A stretch of 64,000 nucleotides of DNA from Selaginella moellendorffii (lineage: Eukaryota; Streptophyta; Lycopodiopsida; Selaginellales; Selaginellaceae). The stretch is from positions 3,096,519 through 3,160,518 of the forward strand of contig NW_003314262.1 of the NCBI RefSeq assembly GCF_000143415.4. The letters are read 5' to 3'. Below the pieces are notes generated by a model. That model worked only from the letters and a program-made list of their open reading frames with translations. It did not search any database and had not been told where the DNA came from. This document shows, one piece after another, positions 34,924 to 46,495 of the stretch. Every line of letters begins with the position of its first letter. The stretch's first letter is position 1. A program made the position numbers and the translations under genes.

Positions 34924-37071
34924 ATGGAGGGTCCCGTGTGTTTCCTCGAGCTCCTGGTGCCGTCAAGCATCCCTTTTCTCCTTCATTCGGTGCTGTCCCG
35001 CAGGCAAGCTCCAATTCAATCGCAGCGAGAGCCTGATGCTTTCTCTCTCGAGGATTTCCTCTTTGGTTACCATGGCATCATCCTCAACTGCTCTGTCATC
35101 CCTGGCAACTTGTCCAAGCACAGTATCTGGGACAACATCTGTTCAATCTACCGCGGAATTGAGCGCTGCAAAGGTAGAAAACCGTAAAAAAAAGCTTCTC
35201 TTTTATCTAAAACTCCTTTTGGTAGAGTTCAAGGACGCTCCGCCTCCGGTCAAGTCCGTGCGCCTCCTCGAGCTACTGCTGCGTTTGGTCAGGCCGAGAT
35301 CCAACGTCTTTGACAACATGCTCGTCGTCACAGCTCCAGCCAATGTGAAACACTTTGTGGAGGTTTTGCGTTGCTACTACCACCCTTGGAAGCTGGTGGG
35401 AAGCATGGAGTGTTGTAAACCAAGGAAGAAGAGAAAGACTCTCTCGCTCAGATATCATCATCGCTATACATACAGAGGTGAGAGTCGTGACTCTCCAGAT
35501 CCACCACGTGTCACCACATGTCTCAGCCGTACGGTGATCTCGGATGTACTACATCCTCACATGGAGGAGCACCAGTGGATGCTGGATCGTCTGGATATAG
35601 TTGTGGCGAGCCCCCAAGAGGCTCGCAAGCTGAAGGCCAGCATGACACTTCTAGCGCTTGTTCTTGTTGACGACGACAACCCCGAGTTTTTCAGCCGAGT
35701 AGGTGTTTGCTCCTTTCAGTGCTTTAGTCGATCTGATGGTGTGCTTGACAGGTTATGGACCTGGTAGAGTCCCTCCTGTTTTTCAGTCTCCCGGTATCAC
35801 TGAAACCTTCTCCTTGCAGGTTCGCCTTGTTTAGCCTCAACCTCTCTTAAACTTCTGTATTTTCAGGCCTGCCAAGGTGGATGTAATCAATTACCTTGCT
35901 CCCTGGGAAGCGATCAACATGAGCAAAGAGCTATTGCGGGCTATAGAGTTGTCACTTCCAGGTATGTATCTTCGCTTCTTTCTGTTTTCTTCATCTGGAG
36001 TTCGCTTTGATTGTTTCAGAAGCAGCGTGTTGCTCTGGTTTCCTTGACCCGTGCTTCTGCAATGCGGTCCAGAATTTCTCCGTGTTTCGACGCAACGTTG
36101 TGTGCCAGGACTGGTCTGGCATTGTGGCCTTCATGCCGGGCCTCATTCACGATTCAACAAGCACCGCCTCAATAGTTCTCGCTCCAGGCCACAGGATTCC
36201 TCAGCTTTTGGAGCTGTTGCAGGCCTTCGTGGACGGCCTGGGACTGTTTGAAGTTAAGGTGACTTACCTCAGCGAGCCAGCGATCATGAATGAACTTTCA
36301 CCCGGAATTGTACTCGGGACTCCGGACAGGATGCACGAAGCACTGTGCGAGGCCAGCACGACTTGGAAGCCACACAGAGCCGTTCTCGTAGAAACCAATG
36401 TGCTGGTTTCCACACAGAAAGTACATGTGGAGGCAATATGCTCCATCCTTTGGAGCCGAGACGTGACCTTGGGGATCCACTCCCTAGACCCATCTCCTGG
36501 TGTAGAAGATATCGTCACAAGGTTCTGCAAGGGCGAGACGAGCAGGATTCCCAGGCCAGCCTTCACCGTAAGCTCAGTCAAGCACTTCTATGCAGCTGTC
36601 AAGAGCGCCAGTGACAAGCTCGCCAAGCTCGGGGAAGTGTGGAAGTTGTTTCGGATCAGGAGCGATACAGTGACAGTGTACTGCAACTCGGTATCGCAGG
36701 TGGAACTGGTTGCTTCTGGGATGGAAAATGCGGGTTTTATAGTGGCTGCAACGCACACTGGCATGCCACAGCACTGCATTGAAGAGACAAATCGGGCTTT
36801 TTGCCAGCGTGGTTTGCTTCTAATCACCAACATAATCTACAGTGGAAGGCAGCATGTTATCAACTTTGACATGCCCGAGTCCGCGGATAGGTATTTGGCG
36901 AGAGCAGGCGTGCACAGGATTCTTTGGACAAGAAAGGTGGTGAGCATCTGCTCTGAGCTTGAAGTTTGTTTGCTGCACGAGTTTGAAAGGAGCCTTGGTT
37001 TCAAGGCTGATCTCCTGGTTGCAAGAGACCATCGTCTGAATGGAAAGAAGCCACCGCGGAGAAAGAACTAA
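34924..37071 (+). CDS. DEAD-box-derived protein lacking catalytic motifs, copy 2
   Basis: Exons 34924-35173, 35226-35698, 35752-35819, 35867-35961 and 36020-37071 join in frame to 645 residues. It is the paralogue of the gene at 30304-32354, with the same intron positions and phases. It retains GTPDRM and the motif IV region but, like copy 1, has no P-loop. The DEAD position reads ETNV, and the RGxD and arginine-finger motifs are lost. Two small in-frame indels separate the paralogues. Exon 2 is 156 bases longer because of an LTR-like insertion (35411-35561) that keeps the frame and adds 52 codons. The exon 2 donor has changed from AG|GTAAGT to GA|GTAGGT but still fits. It starts MEGPVCF and lacks a few N-terminal residues present in copy 1. 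Confidence 0.7.
35411..35561. mobile_element. solo-LTR-like 151-bp insertion inside a coding exon
   Basis: The sequence begins TGTTGTAAAC, ends CCTCACA (a TG...CA element) and is flanked by a perfect 5-bp direct repeat TGGAG (35406-35410 and 35562-35566). The paralogue at 30304-32354 has the uninterrupted site (GCATGGAGGAGCACC near 30806). Size, ends and target duplication fit a short solo LTR, for example from a TRIM-type element. A TATA-like CTATACATA lies inside. With the 5-bp duplication it adds 156 bases, exactly 52 codons with no stop. Confidence 0.8.
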
Positions 37072-39178
37072 ACATCTGCCTGCAAAGGGTAATCATGAAG
37101 CAGATTTTCTAGTCCTGAAAAACGATTTGGTTGCCCTATTGCTGGATTTCACTCTTCTATATATTTTGTACATTTTGTATTCCATCTGTTTTTTAGAAAA
37201 GGATGTATAGTCCCATTTCTTTTCCTGGGATGTCAGATCTTTTCAAAGCTCATGGCAATAAATCCGATGTAATGTAATTTTTTATCCTTTTATATGAAAT
37301 GTTTTAACATGCATATATACAATTTTTAGAGGATCAATTTGTTGAATATTGTGCTAAATTTCATAAACTTGTGCCAGAACACTTCATATGGTCACTTACA
37401 CTGAACAAAGAGCCCTTTGGATAAACTATATATAGTAAGATTGAGAAAATATACCAATTCTAAATTATCTACTTTCTACTTTACAATTAAATGATGATAA
37501 GAGTTTTAATGTTATTTTTGCATAAGTGTTAAGTAAACTTCACTTGGATCAATGGAAAAATGCTTGCCAAATACTAATCTCAAAATGTAGCATTAGTAGC
37601 TTATGCGTTTGTGAAGGCAAATTAAACTCTATTAGTAGTATAAAATTATAACTATATAAAAATTTAGATAGTAAAGCATTAATAAAAATTTACACTTTCA
37701 TAACTATAGCATATGTGATCATGGGATAAGATTTAGATATATTGTTACCATGAATCCTTGGAACCTTAGGGGATAAATGGGGATAAAATAGCCATTAAAG
37801 GCTCTTTCATCAAGCAATTGCCTCTTTTCCAGTTGATTTAAGGGGAGAGAGATAAGATGTACTACAATGACATACATATATTAGAGAAAATGTAAATAAT
37901 TATTGCAATTTAAATGTAAATTTTTTATATATTTCATTATTATCTCTTTGAAAGTCTTTACAAACTATTCCATCAAACCATCCATTTATAGATGATAATT
38001 ATTTAGAAAGGTATAATTTAGATGTCAAACATGAAATACATCAAACATTAAATACCTTAGCCATAATGCAAGATTAATGTTATATATACATAATTTCAAA
38101 CTATTGTGTGAAAGGTTATATTTTAGACTATAGAATTTAAATGGGTAATAATTTAGACTTGTTTGAATTGCATAGTTCTAGAATACAACCCTTTAGACCA
38201 CATTGTGGACTAAACTCATGCATGCATAACCATATTAGACCATTTAGAACCATTGCTTAAAAGAATTTACTATAGACAAGAATGTTAGAATACCATATAA
38301 ATGAGGAAGAAGTATTTAATAACAATTGTAAATGCATTAATAAGAGCACTAACTCACCCAACTAGTTGGATAGTAAGAAGTAATTATGATATAGTCATTA
38401 TTAATAATCAATCATGAAAAAGAATTTATCAAATCAAATACCACTAACTCAAATGGATGGGAAATTGCAATTAATTCTAACTGTCCTTCTGTAACACGAG
38501 AGGGAATATTATAAACTTAGCACCATAAACTTTTTTCAAGAATTTATAATTGTGCTAAAATTTTTATGATGGTGCTCCATCTTATATTTTGGCCTACAAT
38601 GATATACATATCAGATGATATTTCATCTCATTTCTAGTATATAAATGTTAAAATGATAAATTATTAGTAAGTGATGTATGATTCTTAGAGCACCTTTAAT
38701 ACCATAACTCAACTCTTTGAGCCTTCTAAACATCATCTAGGGAATGCAAATCTAACTTTACACTTTATAAACACTAAACATTATGCATAACAATTACCAA
38801 TAGTATAGAATATTCATCTAAAATTTCAATGATATTGAAATAATAGGCTCCTTAGAAATATAAGAAGAAAGAGGAGGAGGAAAAGGAGCTTGAGATAGAA
38901 AATCAATATCAACTATTGAACCTCTAAAGCAATAAATAATCTCAAATTTGTAGATTTGAAGCTTCAAGCAATATAATCAACCATGTTCTTATGCTTTAAT
39001 AATAAAGTGATTACAGTATGATCACTTTCTAGTAATGTCCAAAAACAATACAAGGACATATAGAGCTTCTTAAAGTCCTAAACCACTACTAAACACTCAT
39101 TTATTTGTGAATAATTCATTTTTAACTAACTATAAAGTATAGGATAACATTGACCAAGGACCCTTGTACTCTTATGCC

Positions 39179-39990
39179 CTAGAGATTGATATCAAAACCA
39201 TCTATATGTAAAATGAAGGGCTGAATATAGTTAAGGTATGTTAAAATTAATGGAGTTATCAACACTACTTTAAGATTTGAAAATGCCCAATTGCAATCTT
39301 CATGGTGTAATGCAATAAAAAAGATGATTAACAAAACATCCAAAATATTGAGAAAGTGTTGCATATTGTTCACATGCTTTGGTATAAAGAAGTTCAAAAT
39401 TGAGGAAAGTGAATAAGCATTTATGAATCTCAAAGAGTTGTTAATAACTCCTTAAGTTTTGGTGTATTTTAACTACAATCTATTTTACCACAAGTTTATC
39501 AAAATCAATTTATAAACCCTTGTAAGAAATGTGGTAACCCAAGGTCCTTAGATCCAAACATGCATTTAGATTGGGAAAACAAGGACGGGGAAAGGTCTTA
39601 GTTTAATGCAAGTGAGTTTCAAACAAATTTCTTATAGCTAATTTAATATTTTGCAAACATCATAAATGTGCTCCTTTTTGTCCCCTTTGAAAAAATCAAA
39701 ATATCATTAATAAAATTAGTAATCATCTCTAACATATCAAAGAGAACATCTTCCATCATCCATTAGAAAGCCTCTAACTAAATGGCATCACTAAAAACCT
39801 ATAAAAACCAAATGGTGAATGGAAAACAATATTAGGAATATTTTTCTTAGCCATTAACATTCAGAAGGAAAATATAACTTAGTGAACTAATGGTTTCACT
39901 TAAGATTATCCAAGAAATTGGTAATGTGAGTAAGAGGGTATATATCTAAGATACATTATATAACAAATAATAATTGATGCATAACTAATA
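39179..39990 (-). pseudogene. Ty3/gypsy reverse transcriptase relic
   Basis: The minus strand from 39990 to about 39640 shows, through frameshifts, FGFYRFLVMPF (usual YEFxVMPFGL) and FINDILIFSKG (usual YLDDILIFSKS, with the catalytic Asp pair damaged). The strand at 39433-39179 has FSNLKVVLITPLIL and PFILHIDGFDINL, matching the reverse transcriptase / RNase H connection. Many stops and strong A/T bias show an old dead copy. Confidence 0.65.
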
Positions 39991-40159
39991 TTCCTATTAG
40001 GCTTCAACATAAGATGAAGGATCTTAAAACTTTCAAATCACATCCTTCTTCAACATCTTTTAGATATGAGCTCTTAAGATATTAGTCTCCTTCGGTGACA
40101 ATGTTGAATATGAATTTTGATTAGATATGCATCCTTAGTTAAAATTGAAATATATGTAT

Positions 40160-40740
40160 GCTATAATAGGAAGGTTTGCTAAAATATAAAACAAGATAAA
40201 ATTTATTTACAGAAAAAGTAATTTAATAATTTTCTTAAAATCTGTACTATATGCTTTTTGGTTTTTAAATATCATATTTAAAAGAATTTTAAAATGATTG
40301 AATTTGAAATAAGATTCTTTTGCAAGGTCATATAACTATTTGAAAGGGAAAAAACAACCATTGATATAAGTTTATTGCATATAGAAGAGAGATTTGGTTC
40401 TGTTTTAGAATACTTTCTTAAGGGGTTTATCATAGCATAATGTTTAGAATTTATGGATCTTCATTCACACTTTCATTTGAAGAGAGGGAAATACACATAA
40501 AATGTATGTGGGATTTAGTGTTAGTAATTTGAACTCTTGGAATCTTTTTTCCCTAGGTAATAAATTAAAAGCTAAGAACTACCATTGCACACAACTAAAC
40601 TACATAAAAAAAAAAAGAGAGAACAATAAGGATAGTGATTATGAGTTTGAGATAAAGACAATGATATAAAGTGCAACAAATTAAGTGAAAAAGAATGCCC
40701 TCCTACTTATTTTAGAAAGCTACAATTCTGTGACTTTCAA
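40160..40740. repeat. direct repeat, left member
   Basis: Similar to 42120-42680 over its length, with substitutions and small gaps. Shared words include TTTGAAATAAGATTCT, GGGGTTTATCATAG and GAATGCCCTCCTA. The repeats are 2 kb apart in the same orientation. They may be the decayed LTRs of one element or a local duplication. Confidence 0.7.
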
Positions 40741-41079
40741 GAAATGTCCTATATATTTTTTAGCTTCCGGTGGAAACAATAGTGACAATTAATATGACAA
40801 TATATATGCTCTTGTGATATAATGTAATATCACACACCCAAAATACTACCATGAAATATTTTTGAGATGGTTAAGATAGAAATGGAGATACATGAGTATT
40901 ATGAGAAGAACACTCACAAGTATATGAAATAAAAAGTATATTTTTTAATTATATAAAGTATAATAAGTCTATATTATTGATAGAGAATAAACATTGATAG
41001 TCTTAGCAAATCTTGTTAGCTCCAAAAAGCTTCTGTAATTCAGTAATAATAAGGTATATAAATGTCCATTTTAAGATCT

Positions 41080-41349
41080 TAGTGTAAGGAGTTGATAAAA
41101 ATATAGTATATATGCTTGCAAGGAATATATGCCTTTTCATTTAATAAATTTTGGACATTTGCAAGGAAAATCTTGAATGACAATAGTGTATTCTTCACTT
41201 TCTATTTTGACTATATACTCTTTTGCAAGTGTAGTGATGTATTTTGTGGAGAGAATCTCATACTCAAGAATTTGAGCTAAGACCATATATTTATATGCTA
41301 TGGTAAAAATAATGTATTTTACTTTGCTTTTGCTTGGAAATGGTATCAA
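41080..41349 (-). pseudogene. SWIM zinc-finger relic, MULE/FAR1-type transposase
   Basis: The minus strand reads EEYTIVIQDFPCKCPKF and then, after a stop and a frameshift, IPCKHIYY. Together this gives the CxC...CxH pattern of SWIM fingers found near the end of MuDR/FAR1-type transposases. No other transposase motif was found nearby. The call is tentative. Confidence 0.4.
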
Positions 41350-42119
41350 TAAATTTAATTACCTTACCTTTTTTTATTGGTCTCATGTGCATCTCTATGG
41401 GAATAGTGTTAGTTTTATTGCTCATGTTTTCAACTCTCCTTTCAAGATTGAAACAAAATTTCTTAAGGTTTTCAATCTCATTCGAGGTGAATGCGACCCC
41501 ATTAGCAATTAGCCTTTTTTAGGTATTGCATCAGATTTTGTCACTATAATGTTTTCAAGCTACTTTATGTGGTTAGCATCAGTGTTGTAGCAATATAGTA
41601 AACACCATCTAGAAAATCTTGCTTGCTTTTGTTCCCTATAGAAATATAGGGCTGGAACAGAAGCAAACTTGTGATCATGGATCCAAGCCTAACATTTGCC
41701 CTTTATAAGCATCCTCATGCATTTTATATTGGATTTTTCTGACACTCAACAGATTACCTATTGCCTCAACTCTACAATATAGTAAGTGATTTCAACATGT
41801 TGTGATGCGCTTTTTTCATTAGGTGCTTAAGATCATTTAATCTGGGGGTAATTTTTTGGAGTAAAATGGTATTTAACATTAGACATGTAAAAGCTTTTTA
41901 CTCCAAGATTCAAGTGTGGACTATACTTGAGCTCACGAGTTGACGAGTTGAGTTCATAAGTTGAGCTCAAGTTTCATTTATATTTCAATACAAATATTAT
42001 AAACTTTAAAATATTAAGGTTATGGCAAATTTAATAATTTCATAACTCTTTATACATTATATAGATAAAAATGTTCTAAGGGACACTTCTCATACTAAAA
42101 AATTAAATATTTACTATAA

Positions 42120-42680
42120 GCCATAATAAGGATATTTGTTAAAACATAAACTAAAATGTTTGCAAAATAAATATCCTTGTCACTTTCTTAAATTTGTACT
42201 CTATGCTTTTTAGCTAGTAAATGTCAAGTGTGTTAGAATTTTAAAACTATTAAATTTGAAATAAGATTCTATATAAGGCCATATAACCTTTTGAAAGGAA
42301 AAAAATACAACTGTTAATATAAGCTTGTTGCATATAAAAAAGAGACTTGGTTCTTTTTTAAAATACATTCTTGAGGGGTTTATCATAGTGCACTATTTGG
42401 AATTTATGGATTTCATTCGCACTCTCATTCAAAGAGAGGGAGATACACACAAATGTCTGTAGATTCTAATGTTGGTAATTTTAACTCTTGCAATCTTTCT
42501 TCCCAAAGTTGTAATAGCTATCCCATTGAACACCATAACTAAACAATATAAAAGAAAGAAAGAGAAGATAGTGGTCATGAGTTAAAGATAAATGCAATGA
42601 CAGAGGGTATAACAAATTGGGTGAAAACGAATGCCCTCCTAGTTGCTTTAGAAAACTATAATTCTATGATTTATATTGGA
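42120..42680. repeat. direct repeat, right member
   Basis: Right-hand partner of 40160-40740 (see there). Another shared piece, TTATATTGGATTTTnnTG with CATTGCCTC, occurs near 41725 and 42670. Confidence 0.7.
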
Positions 42681-43494
42681 TTTTGTTGGCATTCAGTGGA
42701 TTTTCCATTGCCTCTGTCGCAAATATGACTTCGGATATCGAAAGTTACCTGTTAGCTAGTCTTTACAAACACTCTTTCCTTACTGCCACAATGGCAGGAG
42801 GTCGATATTGTTAGTTCCCTTTATCAGCCCCTCTTGTTCAAGTGTTAGTTTATTAGGCTTAGCATCTATACTTAGTTAGATGGACATAAAGTAGGAACTT
42901 CTATGTGTTTTTAGTTACGGCTTAGCTCTTAATTCTCTTTTGCTCTCTCTTGCATTGGCTTGACAAGAACCCTCGTGTATTGAGACTAGTTCCTTAATAT
43001 TGTTGGATGATAGCTTACCATGTTTGCTAAACACTCTCGGTATCATGCCCTTTGTGTTAGTATTATTTCGGTCCTAAATACTATTTATGGAAAGTGTCTA
43101 AATTTGCTCATTTGGCATATCTATAGAATGTAGAGATTGTCCTGAACACAATGGTGTTCGTCCCATGTCCAAATTAACAATTTAGGGATATTCCATATTT
43201 AGTAAGTTTCAAGCTTGTCCTAGAGACTAACTCCTGATACTAAGGGAGGCTTGGGGTGAAAGCCCAAAGCATGTGTTCCTCAAGGGGGCAAGGGGGGGGG
43301 GGCGGATATGGAGGGTTTCAAATGTATAGTAAGGATAGTGGGTCCATCAGGCATGCAGCAGTAGTGATGCAGCTTAGCGATGAGGACAAACTTCATGCAC
43401 ATGATTTGGAGGTTCTTGCCTTGGAAGAATAGCGACAATCTGCATCGAAACATCTTCTTTGAGGCAAGCAGAAGATCAAGTCAATCATTGATCA

Positions 43495-43699
43495 CCAGTG
43501 GTCTGCCGAACCATTCGAGGATGGCGATCTTGTTCTACTCAAGGAATTTACGCCACCATCGAAGTTCTCCCCTTGCTAAATTGGCCCCTACTTTGTCCAG
43601 CGATACATTGGAGGCGGAGCATATGTGCTAGTTGATGCTGAGGGACATGAGCTCCCATATGCTCACAACCACTCTCACCTCAAACGCTTCATCCGGTGA
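43495..43699 (+). pseudogene. Ty3/gypsy integrase C-terminal fragment
   Basis: Encodes FEDGDLVLLKEF, then IGPYFVQRYIGGGAYVLVDAEG and a final HLKRFIR before a stop. This is the typical end of a Ty3/gypsy polyprotein. One in-frame TAA interrupts it. Upstream domains are missing or too decayed to see. A candidate LTR follows. Confidence 0.65.
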
Positions 43700-43859
43700 G
43701 GCATTCCTAGTTGCTTTAGGACTATTCCAAGTCACTTCGCACTCCTATCCCTTTGCTCCTTGGGCTGTCCACTCAGAACTTGCTCTGTGGTCCAGTTCCA
43801 TTGGCTCCATGCTTAAGAGTTTGGCACTGTTCCTTCGTTTAGTGGCCTAAGACCCTGAA

Positions 43860-44703
43860 GCTTAGGTTCCACACCACTGTCCTTTGGACATGTGGCATGT
43901 GGCATATGGCATGTGAGGGTTTAAGTTTTGCTTTGTGGTTATCCTATAGTAAATCACCATAGGATAAAGGGTAAAAACCACGTGCACTACATTTAAAGGA
44001 TATGTCTTAGCGAGTACTATTCAATAAGATTGGGCAACTAGTCTCTTTGCATACGCAGAGATGAAAATGATGATCCCAGTGGGTACACGTTTGGGTGCTA
44101 AGCCTTTGCATTTGTTCTTTGGGTATAAAATTTGGTTACCTTTTCGTACTAGATTATATGAGCTTGCTCTTGGGCTCATAGGATGGATTGAAATGTTCCA
44201 TTTGCACGAGTTTGCGCTTGGGCTCGTGAGTGAGGCACATTAGCAACTCAAGGTTACACTTTGAGTTGGCAAGATTAATATTAGCCTATCGATGGTTCCA
44301 TGAGTTATTTTATGTATCGTGGGTGAAAGTAAACCTTCCTTGGGTTCACTATGAGTGGCAAATAGGCTGGTCAATAACTGTTTAGCATGACACTAGTGGA
44401 TCCTTCCTAGGCATGATTACAAGTGGATCAACCAAGACTGTAGGGATTAATCTATTGGTTCAAGTAGTCATTGCCATGCTCTCTCATAAACTTTTCTTGA
44501 ATTGAACTGTAAACAACCAAAGGGAACGACTCGAGAGATGGTCCATAGGGATTCAAATATAAAGAGAAAGGGCCCATGAATAAGAGTGCACCCCCTTTTT
44601 TAATCGATTAAGGGTTTTGGGATACTTAGAGTTAAGCGTCTTTGGGTTTGAATAGTATTGGGTTAGGTGACCTTCCGGGAAGTCCAAACTCAAGAGTTTA
44701 CAT
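43860..44703 (+). mobile_element. candidate LTR
   Basis: Lies between an integrase end (43699) and a primer binding site (44705), and ends in ...AGTTTACA. Its start is uncertain. A TATA-like AAATATAAAG occurs at 44556. It does not resemble the LTR at 62352, so it belongs to another element. Confidence 0.45.
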
Positions 44704-44704
44704 T

Positions 44705-44715
44705 TGGTATCAGAG
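44705..44715 (+). other. retrotransposon primer binding site (initiator tRNA-Met)
   Basis: TGGTATCAGAG is the standard plant primer binding site complementary to the 3' end of initiator tRNA-Met. It is placed just after the candidate LTR. Only about 260 bases separate it from the protease frame, too little for a gag gene, so this region is rearranged. Confidence 0.7.
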
Positions 44716-44965
44716 TAGGTCTCAGGTCCGACTTTGTTGGTTGGATAAGAGAATCACACTACAAGTTGATTGACATCTAGTAGGTCTAATTTTCTCCCAC
44801 TAGGCTCGACCCAAGGGGTAGGGTGTCAAGAGAGTGAGATCTTAATCACAAAGCAGCTGTGTGTCCCAAGAAGCCTCCTTGACTGCTCGAGTTCACTCTG
44901 CCTCAAAGTCCACCTCTATTGCAGTCGGGAAATGACCCTGTCCAAACAGAGTAAGAGCTGTCTAT

Positions 44966-45590
44966 TTGGACTCCCCGAATAAAACTCACTTTTCTTCTTT
45001 ATCAAGCTCCTCACCACCTTTCATCAAAGCCACCACCAATTCCCACAACTTTTGCGTCCCATGTCTCCTTTCTTTCACCGGACAATTAGGACTCAAGACT
45101 TTGGTGCTACTGGACTCAGGTGCAACTTCCTGCTTCATGGACACAGACTTTGCTGCCCGACATCACGTTCCTCTTTCTCCTACCATATGGGATCTGAGGG
45201 TTGAAGGCATTGGCGAGCATTTTGTGTCTCCATCTTCTGGACTTAGGGAAGTGTTGCCCGTTCGAGTACACATCGGGTCCACCATCACCGATATCACCTT
45301 CAACATCATCAACAACAAGTCCTCCTCTGTGGTGCTTGGCCTTCCTTGGTTCCAACTACATCAGCCTCAAATCTGTTAGAAGGAATTACAGCTCATCTCT
45401 CCCACATCACCATCTCCCATGGCTTCCCCTGCTGTTCATCGAGTCCGAATCAAGAAAAGTTCCCTAAACTCAAATCGGGGTTTTGTTCCTAATTCTACGA
45501 AGTTTTCACCCTCTTCTTTTTCCTGTCTTCCATCTTACATTAGACAGTATCCTCGTCTCATCATTCCATTTAGTCATACACCTCCTCCAT
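44966..45590 (+). pseudogene. Ty3/gypsy aspartic protease segment, 5' half of a split element
   Basis: Encodes a retropepsin: LVLLDSGATSCFMD (active-site DSG), then VVLGLPWFQLHQPQI. The same frame, apart from one TAG at 45378, continues through the protease-polymerase linker to HTPPP at 45589. There the DNA transposon begins. The other half of the polyprotein resumes at 59226 and gives a continuous linker if 2, 5 or 8 duplicated bases are discounted. Confidence 0.75.
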
Positions 45591-45612
45591 GCTCTATTTC
45601 GTTAAAGTGGGA
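45591..45612 (+). repeat. left terminal inverted repeat
   Basis: 22 bases, the exact reverse complement of 59204-59225. The match stops on both sides. Inside it, a GTAAAAT word near 45621 is mirrored by ATTTTAC near 59185, suggesting a longer, decayed subterminal repeat. Confidence 0.92.
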
Positions 45613-46237
45613 TTTATTCAGTAAAATGGGACTAGGTACAAATTTTCAAGTATTTGAAAATGACGTGAAATTATATGTTTTTTGTCCAGGGGCTAGACAT
45701 ATCTGGGGCATGGTGACTAGCGCAGTGACTTTGTGTCCAGACTGAGTCCATCTGGTTGTATAATAAATCTCATTGTCAAGGTGAACAAGCCGAATCTGAA
45801 GCTAAAGAAGAGTGATGGCATGCACGCACACACTATTTGTTTGTTCATTGAGCGTGTGGTGAGCTTTCCAAGATGAACGTCATTCCTATTAGCCAGACAT
45901 ATAACTTAATTTAGATATTATTCAATGTTATCTTTTTCTAACGAATCTAATTGTGAAGGTGTAGCAAGAGGCATTGCTAGTCTAGAGAAGTCATTTAACT
46001 CATTTGACCCTTAGTGTATTTTCATGAAACTAAATAACATTCATATTATTAAGGAATTTCTCTAGTACCTTTTTTTTACGACATAGAGGCTTGCATTTCT
46101 TTCAAAGGTGATTTAGTAAAAGGCCGGAGGGCACATGCCATTCTATTTCTCAGACCGGTATTAAGATATACTAGTGCAAAGGGAAAAAGGTATTTGGTGA
46201 TCAAGTAAATGGCATGAGGGCACACGCCATTATAAGC

Positions 46238-46495
46238 CTAAGCGCTAGTGGACACCTCCTTTTTGGTACTCTCAGCGGTACTATCATCCTTCTCCGGGTC
46301 AGTTGTTTTGCTTTGGATTGTTGTCTCTGACGTTACTGGGGCGTTCTCGATAGTTGTTAATGTTGCCGTTTGTTCAGAAAAATGATCACCTGGAGTATAG
46401 TACGGGGAGTTTGGAAGACTTATATATTCTACATCTTCACCTATCTCCTTCTCTGTCTCCTTTTCTGCCTCACTTACAGATTTTGTGCTTGCCAT
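46238..46495 (-). CDS. small hypothetical ORF in transposon left arm
   Basis: 85 residues from an ATG at 46495, starting MASTKSVSEAEKETEKEIG. It is rich in Glu, Thr and Ser and contains EYISLPNSPYYTPGD. Acidic and probably disordered, with no family. It lies downstream of, and on the same strand as, the transposase-like gene. It could be a separate small gene or a last exon of that gene. Confidence 0.35.
   Translation of the reverse strand: MASTKSVSEAEKETEKEIGEDVEYISLPNSPYYTPGDHFSEQTATLTTIENAPVTSETTIQSKTTDPEKDDSTAESTKKEVSTSA

Larger units (their letters stand above)
33236..37140. repeat. segmental duplication, copy 2
   Basis: Repeats the order of 26815-32440: the edge of the unknown gene, telo-box leader (33272-33280), kinase-like remnant, shortened kinesin remnant and dead-helicase gene. 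The copy is shorter, mainly because much of the kinesin motor part is missing. Confidence 0.8.
37141..43300. other. AT-rich graveyard of decayed transposable elements
   Basis: About 6 kb, much richer in A and T than the gene block, with no intact gene. I recognise scattered Ty3/gypsy polymerase pieces on the minus strand, a SWIM-type zinc-finger relic and a pair of direct repeats, all listed separately. The bias toward A/T, with almost no CG pairs, fits long-term deamination of methylated DNA. Confidence 0.6.

Noticed and set aside
43893-43920. ATGTGGCATGTGGCATATGGCATGTG run in the candidate LTR
   Set aside because: A simple direct repeat resembling one palindrome arm; it lacks the inverted half, so it is not counted as a family member.
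44705-45379. Complete Ty3 element beginning at the primer binding site
   Set aside because: Only about 260 bases separate the site from the protease, with no room for gag, and the preceding LTR differs from the 3' LTR at 62352; the pieces come from different elements or a rearrangement.
45360-46145. CRISPR-like array reading of the regularly seen palindromes
   Set aside because: Spacing is irregular, the repeats vary, they lie in exons and introns, and the DNA is clearly eukaryotic.
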